Source: an uncultured Eubacteriales bacterium (GTDB taxonomy: Bacteria > Bacillota > Clostridia > Oscillospirales > CAG-272). From it: DNA of 16,257 nt. The notes beneath the pieces are model-generated. The model did not search any database and was not told the origin of the DNA. It saw only the letters and a list, made by a program, of their open reading frames with translations. The stretch is from the NCBI GenBank assembly GCA_934447715.1, contig CAKSER010000037.1, positions 1 through 16,257 of the forward strand, given 5' to 3'. Shown one piece after another: positions 1 through 6,317 of this stretch; positions within the stretch are counted from its first letter, which is position 1; each line of letters begins with the position of its first letter. A program made the position numbers and the translations under genes.

Positions 1-806
1 AGCTCCACAGGCTCAGAATCGGGCAGCATTTTCACCGACTGTCCGGTGATATCCTTTACCACAATCTCCTGACCTTCCGTGAAAGGAGGTGCGGCATAAA
101 AGTACAGTCCGAGCACCAGTGCGATAAACAGTCCCGTTACGATAAGATAGATTTTCAGCGGCCGCCAGCGGCGCTTTGCGTTGCGTTCATATCGGGCAAT
201 CACCACCGCTGTCGGCTGTGCGGGAGCGGCATATGTATGCGAGAACGGAATGCCTGCCGTATTGCTCTCGGGCGGCTCGTAGGTTTCCTCCGGTTGAACG
301 GAGGCTCTTTCATAGGCGTCTTTCAGCACATCCACCTGCGGCCACCTTTCAAACACGGCATACAGCATCAGATAATGCATCGTGATGACCGCCATTTTTT
401 CATGCTCGTCTAGCGTTTGGAACAGGCGCGTCAGATGTTCGGTAAACGCCGTTATCTGCGGCGGCGACATGAGATTCCGCCCGATGCCTGCATATCCCGG
501 AACGGTAAGCGAGATCGGCAGATCACAGCAGAGTGTGTTTACATTCGATACAAAAAGCTTGAACCGCTCGGAAAAACGCTCCCTGTCTGCCGAGCTGATC
601 AGATTCCAACCGCCGGATACCGCAGAGCAGGCAACAAGCAAAGCCGTGTCCGCTGTCGGATAGTCGGCGTTTTCGCTGCTTTCACTAAAGGAAGCAAGCC
701 CGTCAGCACACAGCCGAAGACAGGATGCGGCAATTTCGATCGCCCTGTCAACGCCCTCACCGTATGTCTGCTCAGCCTTTTTCCTAAGCTCTTCACAGAT
801 GCTCAT
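1..806 (-). CDS. Single-pass membrane protein, unrecognised family (3' end beyond window)
   Basis: The reading frame stays open from ATG at 806 to the left edge, so at least 268 residues are present and the C terminus is missing. An AAAGGAG ribosome binding site lies just upstream of the start. Residues 1 to about 165 look helical, soluble and rather Cys-rich (for example CC at 93-94). Residues 170-205 are a Pro/Thr-rich linker. A basic stretch (KRRWRPLK, about 211-218) precedes one hydrophobic segment at about 219-238, and a polar tail follows. By the positive-inside rule the N-terminal domain is cytoplasmic and the tail is outside. No family was recognised. It lies 53 bp downstream of the DUF1963 gene on the same strand, so it may be the last visible gene of that cluster. 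Sensing or anchoring would be a guess. Confidence 0.8.
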   Translation of the reverse strand, partial: MSICEELRKKAEQTYGEGVDRAIEIAASCLRLCADGLASFSESSENADYPTADTALLVACSAVSGGWNLISSADRERFSERFKLFVSNVNTLCCDLPISLTVPGYAGIGRNLMSPPQITAFTEHLTRLFQTLDEHEKMAVITMHYLMLYAVFERWPQVDVLKDAYERASVQPEETYEPPESNTAGIPFSHTYAAPAQPTAVVIARYERNAKRRWRPLKIYLIVTGLFIALVLGLYFYAAPPFTEGQEIVVKDITGQSVKMLPDSEPVE

Positions 807-859
807 TTGCTCTTCTCCTTTTTTTGTAATTTGCGATGATTTTCGGTGATCTTGCAGGC

Positions 860-1489
860 TCAGCCCACGCTGTTTTGCTGCGGCGCTGTCTGTACCGCCC
901 TTACATCCGAAAAGTCGTGCGCTTCAAGCCTGCTTTTTTCAATATAAAAGTCAAGAAAGCCGTTTTCCATAAAGCGGATTTCGGCATCCTCGGTTTCAAA
1001 CGAGCAAAGTCGTAAAAGCAGAATCATTTCCCCTTTTAAGCCGTAAGCATCTGTATTGCATGCCGAAAGACCGAAAGGCAGAAGCGCTGATAGACTTTCG
1101 TTGCCGTCGGATATCTCAAAATCGATTTTCTGCTCTGAAAAGGAAATGCTGTTGCCGTTCTCGTCGGTAAGCAGCATTTCGTGAAGGAAGGACAGATCGC
1201 CGTCATACACGAGCACCCGTGCCGACCCTGCATCCGACAGCTCCGGCATCGTGTCAAGATCGTAAAAGAAGTAGAGTATTCCGGTTTTCGGCAGTATTCC
1301 GCTTTCGTCAAAGGCGGATGCGTGTTTGCAGCTTATCTGACACATAAAGGTCAGGTCATATTCCGCTCCGTTTTCAGGGACGCTCGGCCAAATAAAGCCG
1401 TCCCACACATCGGGATTGCCAAACAGCTTACTTGAACCTGCAGGAAGCTTATCCGTTGGTTTTGATATTTTCAGCTTAATACCGTTCAT
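860..1489 (-). CDS. DUF1963 (YwqG-like) protein
   Basis: A 209-residue soluble protein of the DUF1963/YwqG type. Family hallmarks are the N-terminal KLFGNPDVWDGFIWP stretch (about 22-35), LTFMCQIS (46-53), the LPKTGILYFFYDLD block (about 66-79) and a C-terminal part ending in GFLDFYIEKSRLEAHDFSDV (about 177-196), which matches the 'G.L.FFI....L...DFS.V' close of the family. The biochemical role of the family is not established; B. subtilis ywqG lies next to a polymorphic-toxin locus. The ATG at 1489 follows GAGGTGG. The gene begins only 19 bp after the stop of the upstream 127-residue gene, which suggests one transcript. No signal peptide or membrane segment is seen, so it is probably cytoplasmic. 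I am confident of the family and not of any function. Confidence 0.85.
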   Translation of the reverse strand: MNGIKLKISKPTDKLPAGSSKLFGNPDVWDGFIWPSVPENGAEYDLTFMCQISCKHASAFDESGILPKTGILYFFYDLDTMPELSDAGSARVLVYDGDLSFLHEMLLTDENGNSISFSEQKIDFEISDGNESLSALLPFGLSACNTDAYGLKGEMILLLRLCSFETEDAEIRFMENGFLDFYIEKSRLEAHDFSDVRAVQTAPQQNSVG

Positions 1490-1508
1490 GTCGCCACCTC
1501 ACTGTATC

Positions 1509-1892
1509 TTATTTCACCCATACAGCCTTCCATTCATCCACGCCCGTAAACCACGGGCCGTCGTATGACGCCTGATACTTCCTTATGTCAAAAAGGACGT
1601 TGATCCCTTCGTGCAGGGTGTAGTCATTTCCGTTAAAGGTTATGCTCATGTTGTTCTGACCGACGCTGTTTATTTTCAGAATGTACTTGGGATTCCAAAA
1701 ATAGGGTGAAAAATCGAATGTGTATTCTCCGACTTCGGCAGGGAAAGAGATATCATATCTGTGCATTTCTCTCGGGCGGTCCTCGCCGATATTTCCCTCA
1801 AGCCGTATTGTCAGCGTGTCTTTTTCAAGCCCTTTATAAGGATCCACTTTGTTAAAATACTCGTCGTATTTTATTCTATCCGCTTTATTCAT
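1509..1892 (-). CDS. Hypothetical protein, 127 aa
   Basis: The family was not recognised. The ATG at 1892 has an AGGGGG ribosome binding site 9 nt upstream. The protein is acidic to neutral with no signal peptide or membrane segment. The first 30 residues are charged (Lys/Asp-rich). From residue 35 onwards it alternates hydrophobic and polar residues with many aromatics (FDFSPYFWNPKYILKI, YDGPWF, WKAVWVK at the C terminus), which suggests a small all-beta domain. It sits 47 bp downstream of the Sel1-like gene and 19 bp upstream of the DUF1963 gene, all on the minus strand, so it is probably co-expressed with them. No shadow frame competes for this interval. Confidence 0.75.
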   Translation of the reverse strand: MNKADRIKYDEYFNKVDPYKGLEKDTLTIRLEGNIGEDRPREMHRYDISFPAEVGEYTFDFSPYFWNPKYILKINSVGQNNMSITFNGNDYTLHEGINVLFDIRKYQASYDGPWFTGVDEWKAVWVK

Positions 1893-1939
1893 GTCTTTGT
1901 CCCCCTTTTTTTGCCTTTTTTCATTTTATCTGCCGCAGG

Positions 1940-2170
1940 TCAGCTTTCTGCCTGCACTATGGCACTGTCGTCAAAGGAATAGTCGTTTATCCACTCGACA
2001 GCCGGAGTATATCCTGCCTTTGCTGCAAAAGAGATAAGTAAAGCCGCAGTGTTTATGTCTGCCTTTACCATCCGCCCGGTTTCAAAGCAGATTCCAAGGC
2101 GGTACAGGGCATAAGGCTTTCCCATTTTCGCTGCCTTTATAAGCCTTCGTAATTTTTTCGGCTTTCCCAC
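1940..2170 (-). CDS. Small single-repeat Sel1/TPR-like protein, GTG start
   Basis: A 76-residue protein when the GTG at 2170 is used as start. A longer frame from 2341 is open, but the GTG has an AAAAGGAG ribosome binding site 9 nt upstream. The protein also then aligns from end to end with the 67-residue protein at 11614-11817: shared features are PKKLRRLIKAAKMGKP versus SKKLRKIIRSATNGKP, then ETG, then a G-(Y/F)-x-PA-(V/I)-(E/K)-W-(I/L) ending. The pattern of small residues (GKPYALYRLG, ETGR, AAKAGYTPA) is that of a Sel1-like helical repeat, a protein-protein interaction fold. A single copy is unusual, since Sel1 proteins normally have several repeats. Likely cytoplasmic. Its partner is unknown. 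Confidence 0.65.
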   Translation of the reverse strand: MGKPKKLRRLIKAAKMGKPYALYRLGICFETGRMVKADINTAALLISFAAKAGYTPAVEWINDYSFDDSAIVQAES

Positions 2171-2350
2171 AACAATAATCTCCTTTTCCTGCTTGTGCTG
2201 CAAAGCTCCAAAGCCAACCCGGACGCCCCGGCCTTTGCGGCTTTCTTCGGCTTGCTGTATATATTTTAAACCGATTTGCCCGAAATTTGGTCGCCTCGGC
2301 GGCGACATTTTAGATGCCGAAAAAGACGGCTTGTGTCGCATGTCGAACGT

Positions 2351-2833
2351 TCAGAACGGCTCAAATCCGAAATGGTGAAGAATGTCGTTGATGTCAAAAA
2401 AGCTGTAGATTTTCTTTTCGATGCAGAAGGAAATAATCAGATCAAAATCCTCCGCCCTGGAAAGGCTGTAGCCTGCGGAGCAGAGCAGCCTGTCCACGTC
2501 CTCCTTTGAAAGTCCGAGCGAAAGACAGAGGGCAATTACGGTTTTTTTTGAAGGTATGTAATTTTTGTTTGAACGGATTTTAGAAAACAGCCTGCGGTCG
2601 ATCAGGGCTCTTTTGTAGATGTCGCTGTCCTTTTCGCCCGATCGGTCGATAAAGATAAAAAGCTGCTTTGAAAAGCTGTTTTCCCTGTTTTGCATTAAAT
2701 AAAGCTCCGCGGCATTCGGGTCGATCTCCATCATTTTGCAAACAGGAATTTCGATTTTTTCAAATGATGCACCGACCGGGACGCCCCGGCTTTCGATATA
2801 GCTTGTTAGATCCTTTAAAAGCTGCTCTGTCAA
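2351..2833 (-). CDS. Stand-alone macro-domain-associated HTH-like protein, TTG start
   Basis: A 160-residue protein starting at TTG 2833, with GGAGG 8 nt upstream; the alternative starts lie further inside. Residues 53-125 (SFSKQLFIFIDRSG, DSDIYKRALIDRRLFSKIRS, PSKKTVIALCLSLGLS, LLCSAGYSLS) match the Xre-like helix-turn-helix domain that in many Firmicutes is fused behind an ADP-ribose-binding macro domain. The rest (DFDLIISFCIEKKIYSFFDINDILHHFG) is the usual end of that domain. Here no macro domain is present. The first 50 residues are a short helical N terminus that I do not recognise. It may bind DNA or act as an adaptor; neither is shown. It is the first gene of the minus-strand cluster 2833-1. 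Confidence 0.75.
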   Translation of the reverse strand: MTEQLLKDLTSYIESRGVPVGASFEKIEIPVCKMMEIDPNAAELYLMQNRENSFSKQLFIFIDRSGEKDSDIYKRALIDRRLFSKIRSNKNYIPSKKTVIALCLSLGLSKEDVDRLLCSAGYSLSRAEDFDLIISFCIEKKIYSFFDINDILHHFGFEPF

Positions 2834-2860
2834 CTAAATGTCCTCCGGATAAAAAAGTTT

Positions 2861-2907
2861 AAATTAAAAAAAGGGGTTTTCCATATATGGAAAATATGGA
2901 AAACCCC
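2861..2907 (-). terminator. Rho-independent terminator after lipoprotein gene A
   Basis: Perfect 14-bp stem: 2873-2886 pairs with 2894-2907, with a 7-nt loop. On the minus strand it is followed by TTTTTTTAATTT. It lies 11 bp after the stop of the lipoprotein gene at 2919. Confidence 0.9.
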
Positions 2908-2918
2908 ATTAAAAGGCA

Positions 2919-3380
2919 TTATTTCTCCTCTAAAACAAACAGACTTCCGTAAGGAAGGTACGGATCTTCCGGAATGTCGGTTGTATCCACACTGTCAAGT
3001 GCCTCGCTCTGGACGTATTTCAGCGTTTTTGCGTCTACTATCTCAAAGCGCATATCTCCGAGAAGCATATAGTTCCCCTCTACCTTTGTGGTGCCTTTGA
3101 TATGATAGGCACCCATTGAGGATGAGGGAGGCGTCGGAGTCAATGTGCAGGTGCCGTTCTCGGAAAGCTCGAGACAGTTAAAGTATTCTGCATCTTTTCT
3201 TACATATTTGCCCGGTGTGAACGTTACGGATTCGTCCGGCTGCTTGTTGTCGGTGCTCGTCGACGGTTCCTTTGTTTCGGTTCCGTTGCCCTTTCCGTCA
3301 TCCGCGCGGCAGCCGACAAGCACAGATGACAGAAGCATGATAATTACCAGAATAACCGAAAGCGTGATTCTTCTTTTCAT
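2919..3380 (-). CDS. Small lipoprotein, tandem paralogue A
   Basis: A 153-residue predicted lipoprotein. A basic start (MKRR), a hydrophobic helix and the lipobox LVGC with Cys24 give a type II signal peptide; a low-complexity Thr/Ser/Lys/Asp linker follows (about 25-55), then a compact domain. The domain begins at GKYVRKD and contains LELSENGTCTLTP, VEGNYMLLGDMRFEIVDAKTLKYV and PYGSLFVLEEK, a pattern resembling small beta-rich 'DUF-type' lipoprotein domains; I cannot name the family. The ATG at 3380 was preferred to the one at 3386 because GGAGG is then 8 nt away rather than 2. It is expressed from its own sigma-A-type promoter and ends at a strong hairpin. The gene is closely similar to the one at 3551-4033, including flanks. 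Likely surface-exposed. Confidence 0.85.
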   Translation of the reverse strand: MKRRITLSVILVIIMLLSSVLVGCRADDGKGNGTETKEPSTSTDNKQPDESVTFTPGKYVRKDAEYFNCLELSENGTCTLTPTPPSSSMGAYHIKGTTKVEGNYMLLGDMRFEIVDAKTLKYVQSEALDSVDTTDIPEDPYLPYGSLFVLEEK

Positions 3381-3445
3381 ATACATGTCCTCCGTCGTTT
3401 TTTTGTGTTCATATTGCGGTATCCTATCTATATAGGCTTATAATA

Positions 3446-3474
3446 ATAGTAACAAATATTTTTACCGATGTCAA
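3446..3474 (-). promoter_or_regulatory. Sigma-A-type promoter of lipoprotein gene A
   Basis: On the minus strand TTGACA (3469-3474), a 17-nt spacer and TACTAT (3446-3451). Just downstream, at the expected 5' end of the mRNA, is a small hairpin: cctat 3423-3427 pairs with atagg 3432-3436. Confidence 0.85.
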
Positions 3475-3510
3475 GCGCTTTTTGTCTATTTATGTTAGAT
3501 GATGATATAT

Positions 3511-3542
3511 AAAGGGGTCTTCCGGATACGGAAGACCCCTTT
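3511..3542 (-). terminator. 3' hairpin after lipoprotein gene B (weak terminator)
   Basis: A 14-bp perfect stem, 3511-3524 with 3529-3542, closing a GATA tetraloop, 8 bp after the stop of the gene at 3551. The minus-strand 3' side ends in CCCCTTT and then ATATATCATC, so the T tract is short. Some read-through into copy A is possible. Confidence 0.65.
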
Positions 3543-3550
3543 AAAAGGCT

Positions 3551-4033
3551 TTATTTCTCCTCTAAAATAAACAGAGTTCCGTAAGGAATGTACTGATTTC
3601 CCGGAATGTCCGAAGTGTCTAAAGAGTCCGAGGTTTCTTTGCCTGTTATATAAATTTCCCCGTTCGGGACGTATTTCAGCGTTTTTGAGTCTACTATCTC
3701 AAAGCGCATATGTCGTCCGCAAAGCAGGTAGTTTCCCTCCACCTTGGTGTTGAAGCAACTGAAATAGTAGTCCATTGAGGGAGGAGACGGGGTTAATGTG
3801 CCGGTGCCACCCTCGGAAAGATTAAGACAGCTAAAGTAGGCTTCCTTTTCTCTTACATATTTGCCTGGTTTAAGCGTTACGGATTCGCCTGTCTGCTTGC
3901 TATCGGTGCTCGTCGACGGTTCCTTTGTTTCGGATCCCTTGTCCTTTCCGTCATCCGCGCGGCAGCCGACAAGCACAGATGACAGAAGCATGATAATTAC
4001 CAGAATAACCGAAAGAATGTTTCTTCTTTTCAT
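3551..4033 (-). CDS. Small lipoprotein, tandem paralogue B
   Basis: A 160-residue predicted lipoprotein with the same signal peptide as its neighbour (MKRRN, hydrophobic core, LVGC with Cys24), a Ser/Thr/Lys linker and the same C-terminal domain (KYVREKEAYFSCLNLSEGG, TKVEGNYLL, MRFEIVDSKTLKYV, PYGTLFILEEK). It carries an insertion around ITGKETSDS near residue 133 that copy A lacks. An open frame extends upstream to 4273, but that stretch crosses the promoter and the tRNA gene. The ATG at 4033 has GGAGG 8 nt upstream and matches copy A, so it is the start. Function is unknown; probably anchored on the outer face of the membrane. Duplication with retained promoters suggests that dose or variation of this surface protein matters, which is inference. 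Confidence 0.85.
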   Translation of the reverse strand: MKRRNILSVILVIIMLLSSVLVGCRADDGKDKGSETKEPSTSTDSKQTGESVTLKPGKYVREKEAYFSCLNLSEGGTGTLTPSPPSMDYYFSCFNTKVEGNYLLCGRHMRFEIVDSKTLKYVPNGEIYITGKETSDSLDTSDIPGNQYIPYGTLFILEEK

Positions 4034-4096
4034 ATACATGCCCTCCGTTTTTTTGTGTTCGTATTGCGGCAGCCTATCTGCAATAGGCTCATAATA

Positions 4097-4125
4097 ATAG
4101 TAACAATTTTTCTCGCCGCTGTCAA
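4097..4125 (-). promoter_or_regulatory. Sigma-A-type promoter of lipoprotein gene B
   Basis: On the minus strand TTGACA (4120-4125), a 17-nt spacer and TACTAT (4097-4102). Immediately downstream is a perfect 7-bp hairpin, 4071-4077 with 4083-4089, at the position of the shorter hairpin in copy A. Confidence 0.85.
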
Positions 4126-4196
4126 GCATATTTTGTTTGTTTGTGCCAAATCTCGGCGGATTTCGGCAGCAAATCCCTTTTTTCGGAGCTTGCGGC

Positions 4197-4225
4197 AAAA
4201 AAAGAGCACCCGAAAAACGGGTGCT
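4197..4225 (-). terminator. Rho-independent terminator of tRNA-Leu
   Basis: 8-bp stem 4205-4212 with 4218-4225 and a 5-nt loop; on the minus strand a C and seven T follow (4197-4203). It starts 10 nt after the 3' end of the tRNA. Confidence 0.9.
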
Positions 4226-4234
4226 TTTTAGAAT

Positions 4235-4316
4235 TGCGGGTGACAGGGGTCGAACCTGCACGCCTATTGGCACAAGATCCTAAATCTTGCGTGTATGCCA
4301 GTTTCACCACACCCGC
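4235..4316 (-). tRNA. tRNA-Leu, anticodon UAG
   Basis: On the minus strand the acceptor arm GCGGGTG (4316-4310) pairs with CACCCGC (4242-4236), with A as discriminator base. The anticodon stem CAAGA/TCTTG closes the loop TTTAGGA, so the anticodon is TAG (reads CUN leucine codons). A long variable arm, as expected of a class II tRNA, and the T arm GTTCGA are present. The 3' CCA is not encoded. It is transcribed towards the lipoprotein genes and ends at its own terminator. Confidence 0.95.
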
Positions 4317-4418
4317 CGATATCCTGATAGATTTTAGCACAATCGTCGGCGGATGTCAAGCATTTACTGATTTTTTAAACCGGATTCCCCACTTCGCGGA
4401 GTGTCTAAGCGACCTTGC

Positions 4419-4477
4419 AAAACCTCAGAAGCCGGCTTAATTTACGGTATGAGGCGGCTTTCTTCTTTGGTCTGAGG
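4419..4477 (-). terminator. Possible terminator after spoVAF
   Basis: Outer stem 4423-4429 with 4471-4477 (cctcaga/tctgagg) and an inner stem 4429-4434 with 4455-4460, followed on the minus strand by TTTT. The loop between the arms is large, so this is a weak call. Confidence 0.4.
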
Positions 4478-4478
4478 C

Positions 4479-5852
4479 TTACTTCCTTCTCGGTCGGAAG
4501 AACATGAGCGCAAGAGCCTTTAAATCAAGCGGAATCAGCGGATACAGATAGCCCCTTCCGCCCACGGTCCTGTTTGTGGCGATAAGAATGATAAACAAAA
4601 GCATGGAGCCGAGATATCCGTAAATTCCGAATATCGCCGTTGCGATCAGGGTGAGAATTCTGATGAATTTGAACGCATACCCGAGCTCATAGCTCTGCTG
4701 CGTAAAGGCGGCAATCGCAACTATTGACATATATAGAATTACATCCGGGCAGAACCATCCGACCTGAACCGCAAAGTCTCCTAAAATCAGTCCCCCTACG
4801 ACCGAAAGGGAGTTATTAAGCATGCTCGGCGTGTTAAGCGATGCAAGCTTCAGCCCGTCGATCATGAATTCAGCCATTAAAAGCTGGGCAAGAAGAGGAA
4901 TCTTTGCCGGCTCTGCAATCATTATAAAGCGAAGCCAGCCCGGAATTGCATTAGGATATGAAAGCAGCAGATACCAGGTCGGGGTAAGGACAAGCGCAAG
5001 CATGAAGATCGCCATTCTGGTAAGGCGCAGGTATGTTCCGATCAGCGGAGGAAGATAAAAATCGTCGCTTTCCTGAAGAAAATCGAAAATCGAGGTCGGA
5101 ACGATCATTACCTGCGGCGTGTTGTCGCACAGAATCGCAATTGCACCCTCAAGCACCATAGACGCAACGGCATCCGGACGCTCGGAATATCTTACCTTCG
5201 GAAATGGGTTGTACCATCCCCTGTGGATAAGAGCCTCGGCAAGACTTTCCTGCACCATGTTCATCGATCCGCGGTGCTTCATTTTTTCGATCTTGCTTTT
5301 TACCGTGCCGACAAGCTCTTTATCTGCTGTTCCGTTCATATAGCAGATTACAACATCGCACTTTGTCTTTTCGCCGACCTTGAATTTCTGCATTGTAAGC
5401 TCCGGATCGTGGATTCTTCTGCGGATCAAAACGGTGTTTGAAACAAGCGATTCGCCGAATCCGTCTCTCGGACCCCGTAAGACCCTGTCGTTTTCCGGCT
5501 CCTCGATCGAGCGTACCGGAAACTGTCTTGTGTCGATTATGGCAGCGCTTTCGATTCCGCAAACGATAAGCACGCTTTCCCCGTACAGAATAGCTTCCTC
5601 AATTTCGGTTTTGTCGGACGTGATCTGAACCTCCATGTACGGAAGATTGAAAATGCAGTCGTTTGCGCTCGGAGCTTTAATGCAGTACTCGAGAATTCTT
5701 TCGGTCACGTTGTCCTTTACAAAGCCCTGAAGAAAATATAATGATGCCTCTCTTTTTTCGCCGACGGTCAGCATTTTTCGTATGACACCGTAGTTGCTTC
5801 CGACGCCGAGCCGTTCGTCGAGATGCTTTGCCGTTTCTTCGTAAAAATTCAT
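4479..5852 (-). CDS. spoVAF: Stage V sporulation / spore germination protein SpoVAF (GerA family A subunit)
   Basis: A 457-residue integral membrane protein of the GerA-type A-subunit family, best matching SpoVAF. An N-terminal soluble region (1-270) carries the family signature VRSIEEPEND..RGPRDGFGESLVSNTVLIRRRI (113-146) and the SpoVAF-like WYNPFPKVRYSERPDA..VLEG (213-236), then VPTSIFDFLQ (251-260). From 273 there are about five hydrophobic segments (278-298, 315-333, 350-365, 370-388, 397-428) and a basic tail RPRRK. Length is close to B. subtilis SpoVAF (about 490). The ATG at 5852 follows GGGAGG at 5 nt. SpoVAF sits in the inner membrane of the spore and is made in the forespore; it is thought to help dipicolinic acid/germinant channel function. 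The other spoVA genes are not next to it here. No forespore promoter could be firmly identified in the 120-bp gap to padR. Confidence 0.9.
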   Translation of the reverse strand: MNFYEETAKHLDERLGVGSNYGVIRKMLTVGEKREASLYFLQGFVKDNVTERILEYCIKAPSANDCIFNLPYMEVQITSDKTEIEEAILYGESVLIVCGIESAAIIDTRQFPVRSIEEPENDRVLRGPRDGFGESLVSNTVLIRRRIHDPELTMQKFKVGEKTKCDVVICYMNGTADKELVGTVKSKIEKMKHRGSMNMVQESLAEALIHRGWYNPFPKVRYSERPDAVASMVLEGAIAILCDNTPQVMIVPTSIFDFLQESDDFYLPPLIGTYLRLTRMAIFMLALVLTPTWYLLLSYPNAIPGWLRFIMIAEPAKIPLLAQLLMAEFMIDGLKLASLNTPSMLNNSLSVVGGLILGDFAVQVGWFCPDVILYMSIVAIAAFTQQSYELGYAFKFIRILTLIATAIFGIYGYLGSMLLFIILIATNRTVGGRGYLYPLIPLDLKALALMFFRPRRK

Positions 5853-5904
5853 TTTTTCCTCCCGGAACCGGATTATTTTCAGTCCTTCTTTACAATATTA
5901 TCCT

Positions 5905-5947
5905 CACTAGTATTGACAAAAATGCTACTATGTTATACAATATAGTG
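5905..5947 (+). promoter_or_regulatory. padR promoter with overlapping dyad operator
   Basis: TTGACA at 5913-5918, a 17-nt spacer and TACAAT at 5936-5941. An inverted repeat ACTAT (5927-5931) / ATAGT (5942-5946) with 10 nt between the arms straddles the -10 box. An outer imperfect dyad, CACTAGTATTG (5905-5915) and CAATATAGTG (5938-5947), encloses the whole core promoter. This is the arrangement expected of an autorepressed PadR gene; binding is inferred. Confidence 0.75.
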
Positions 5948-5972
5948 ATACTTTTTTAGTTTTGAGGAAAAA

Positions 5973-6317
5973 ATGCTGTATGAAAAAACGCAGCTGATGA
6001 GAGGAACCCTTGAGGGGTGTATACTCAAAATAATCAGCAGAAAAACGACATATGGATATGAAATAATCGAGTCTCTCAACCAAAAGGGCTTTGAGAATGT
6101 GTCGGAAGGGACCATCTATCCTCTTTTGCTGAGACTGGAAAAGCAGAATTATGTAAGCTCCGAGCTTTTGCCGTCGCCCCTCGGGCCGAAGAGAAAATAC
6201 TATACGATAACAGAACGGGGCCTTGAGTATCTGCACGACTTTGAAAAATGCTGGGTTCATATAGCAGGCTCGGTGTTCAATATTCTGACAGAGGGAAGTG
6301 ACAAAGATGAAGCGTAA
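5973..6317 (+). CDS. PadR family transcriptional regulator
   Basis: A 114-residue protein with the PadR winged helix: residues 4-27 (EKTQLMRGTLEGCILKII...TYGYEI), the recognition region VSEGTIYPLLLRLEKQNYV (43-61) and the beta-wing GPKRKYYTITERG (71-83). It has only the short C-terminal helix of the small (subfamily 2-like) PadR proteins, which dimerise through it and usually repress membrane-protein or transporter genes. The ATG at 5973 has GAGG 5 nt upstream. It overlaps the next gene by 11 nt. PadR genes are often paired with a HAAS/DUF1048-type membrane protein gene, as here. It is transcribed divergently from spoVAF. Confidence 0.95.
   Translation: MLYEKTQLMRGTLEGCILKIISRKTTYGYEIIESLNQKGFENVSEGTIYPLLLRLEKQNYVSSELLPSPLGPKRKYYTITERGLEYLHDFEKCWVHIAGSVFNILTEGSDKDEA

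Larger units (their letters stand above)
2861..4125 (-). repeat. Tandem duplication of promoter, lipoprotein gene and 3' hairpin
   Basis: Two copies in direct order: 2861-3474 and about 3511-4125. Each holds a 3' hairpin with a 14-bp stem, a lipoprotein gene with the same MKRR...LVGC signal region, the same GGAGG and ATGTATATG start context, a leader ending in tttttgtgttc, and a TTGACA-N17-TACTAT promoter. The signal peptide and upstream region are nearly identical. The mature domains and leader hairpin bases have diverged. Confidence 0.85.

Noticed and set aside
176..839. Overlapping plus-strand frames at the left edge
   Set aside because: They are shadows of the continuous minus-strand frame 806-1, which has a good ribosome binding site and a membrane segment; the frames themselves show no domain.
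4034..4273. In-frame N-terminal extension of lipoprotein B (80 more residues)
   Set aside because: It runs through the promoter at 4097-4125, the tRNA terminator and the tRNA gene, has no ribosome binding site, and copy A lacks it.
4235..4316. tRNA-Leu as an integration (att) site
   Set aside because: No second copy of the tRNA 3' end, integrase or phage gene was seen in the window.
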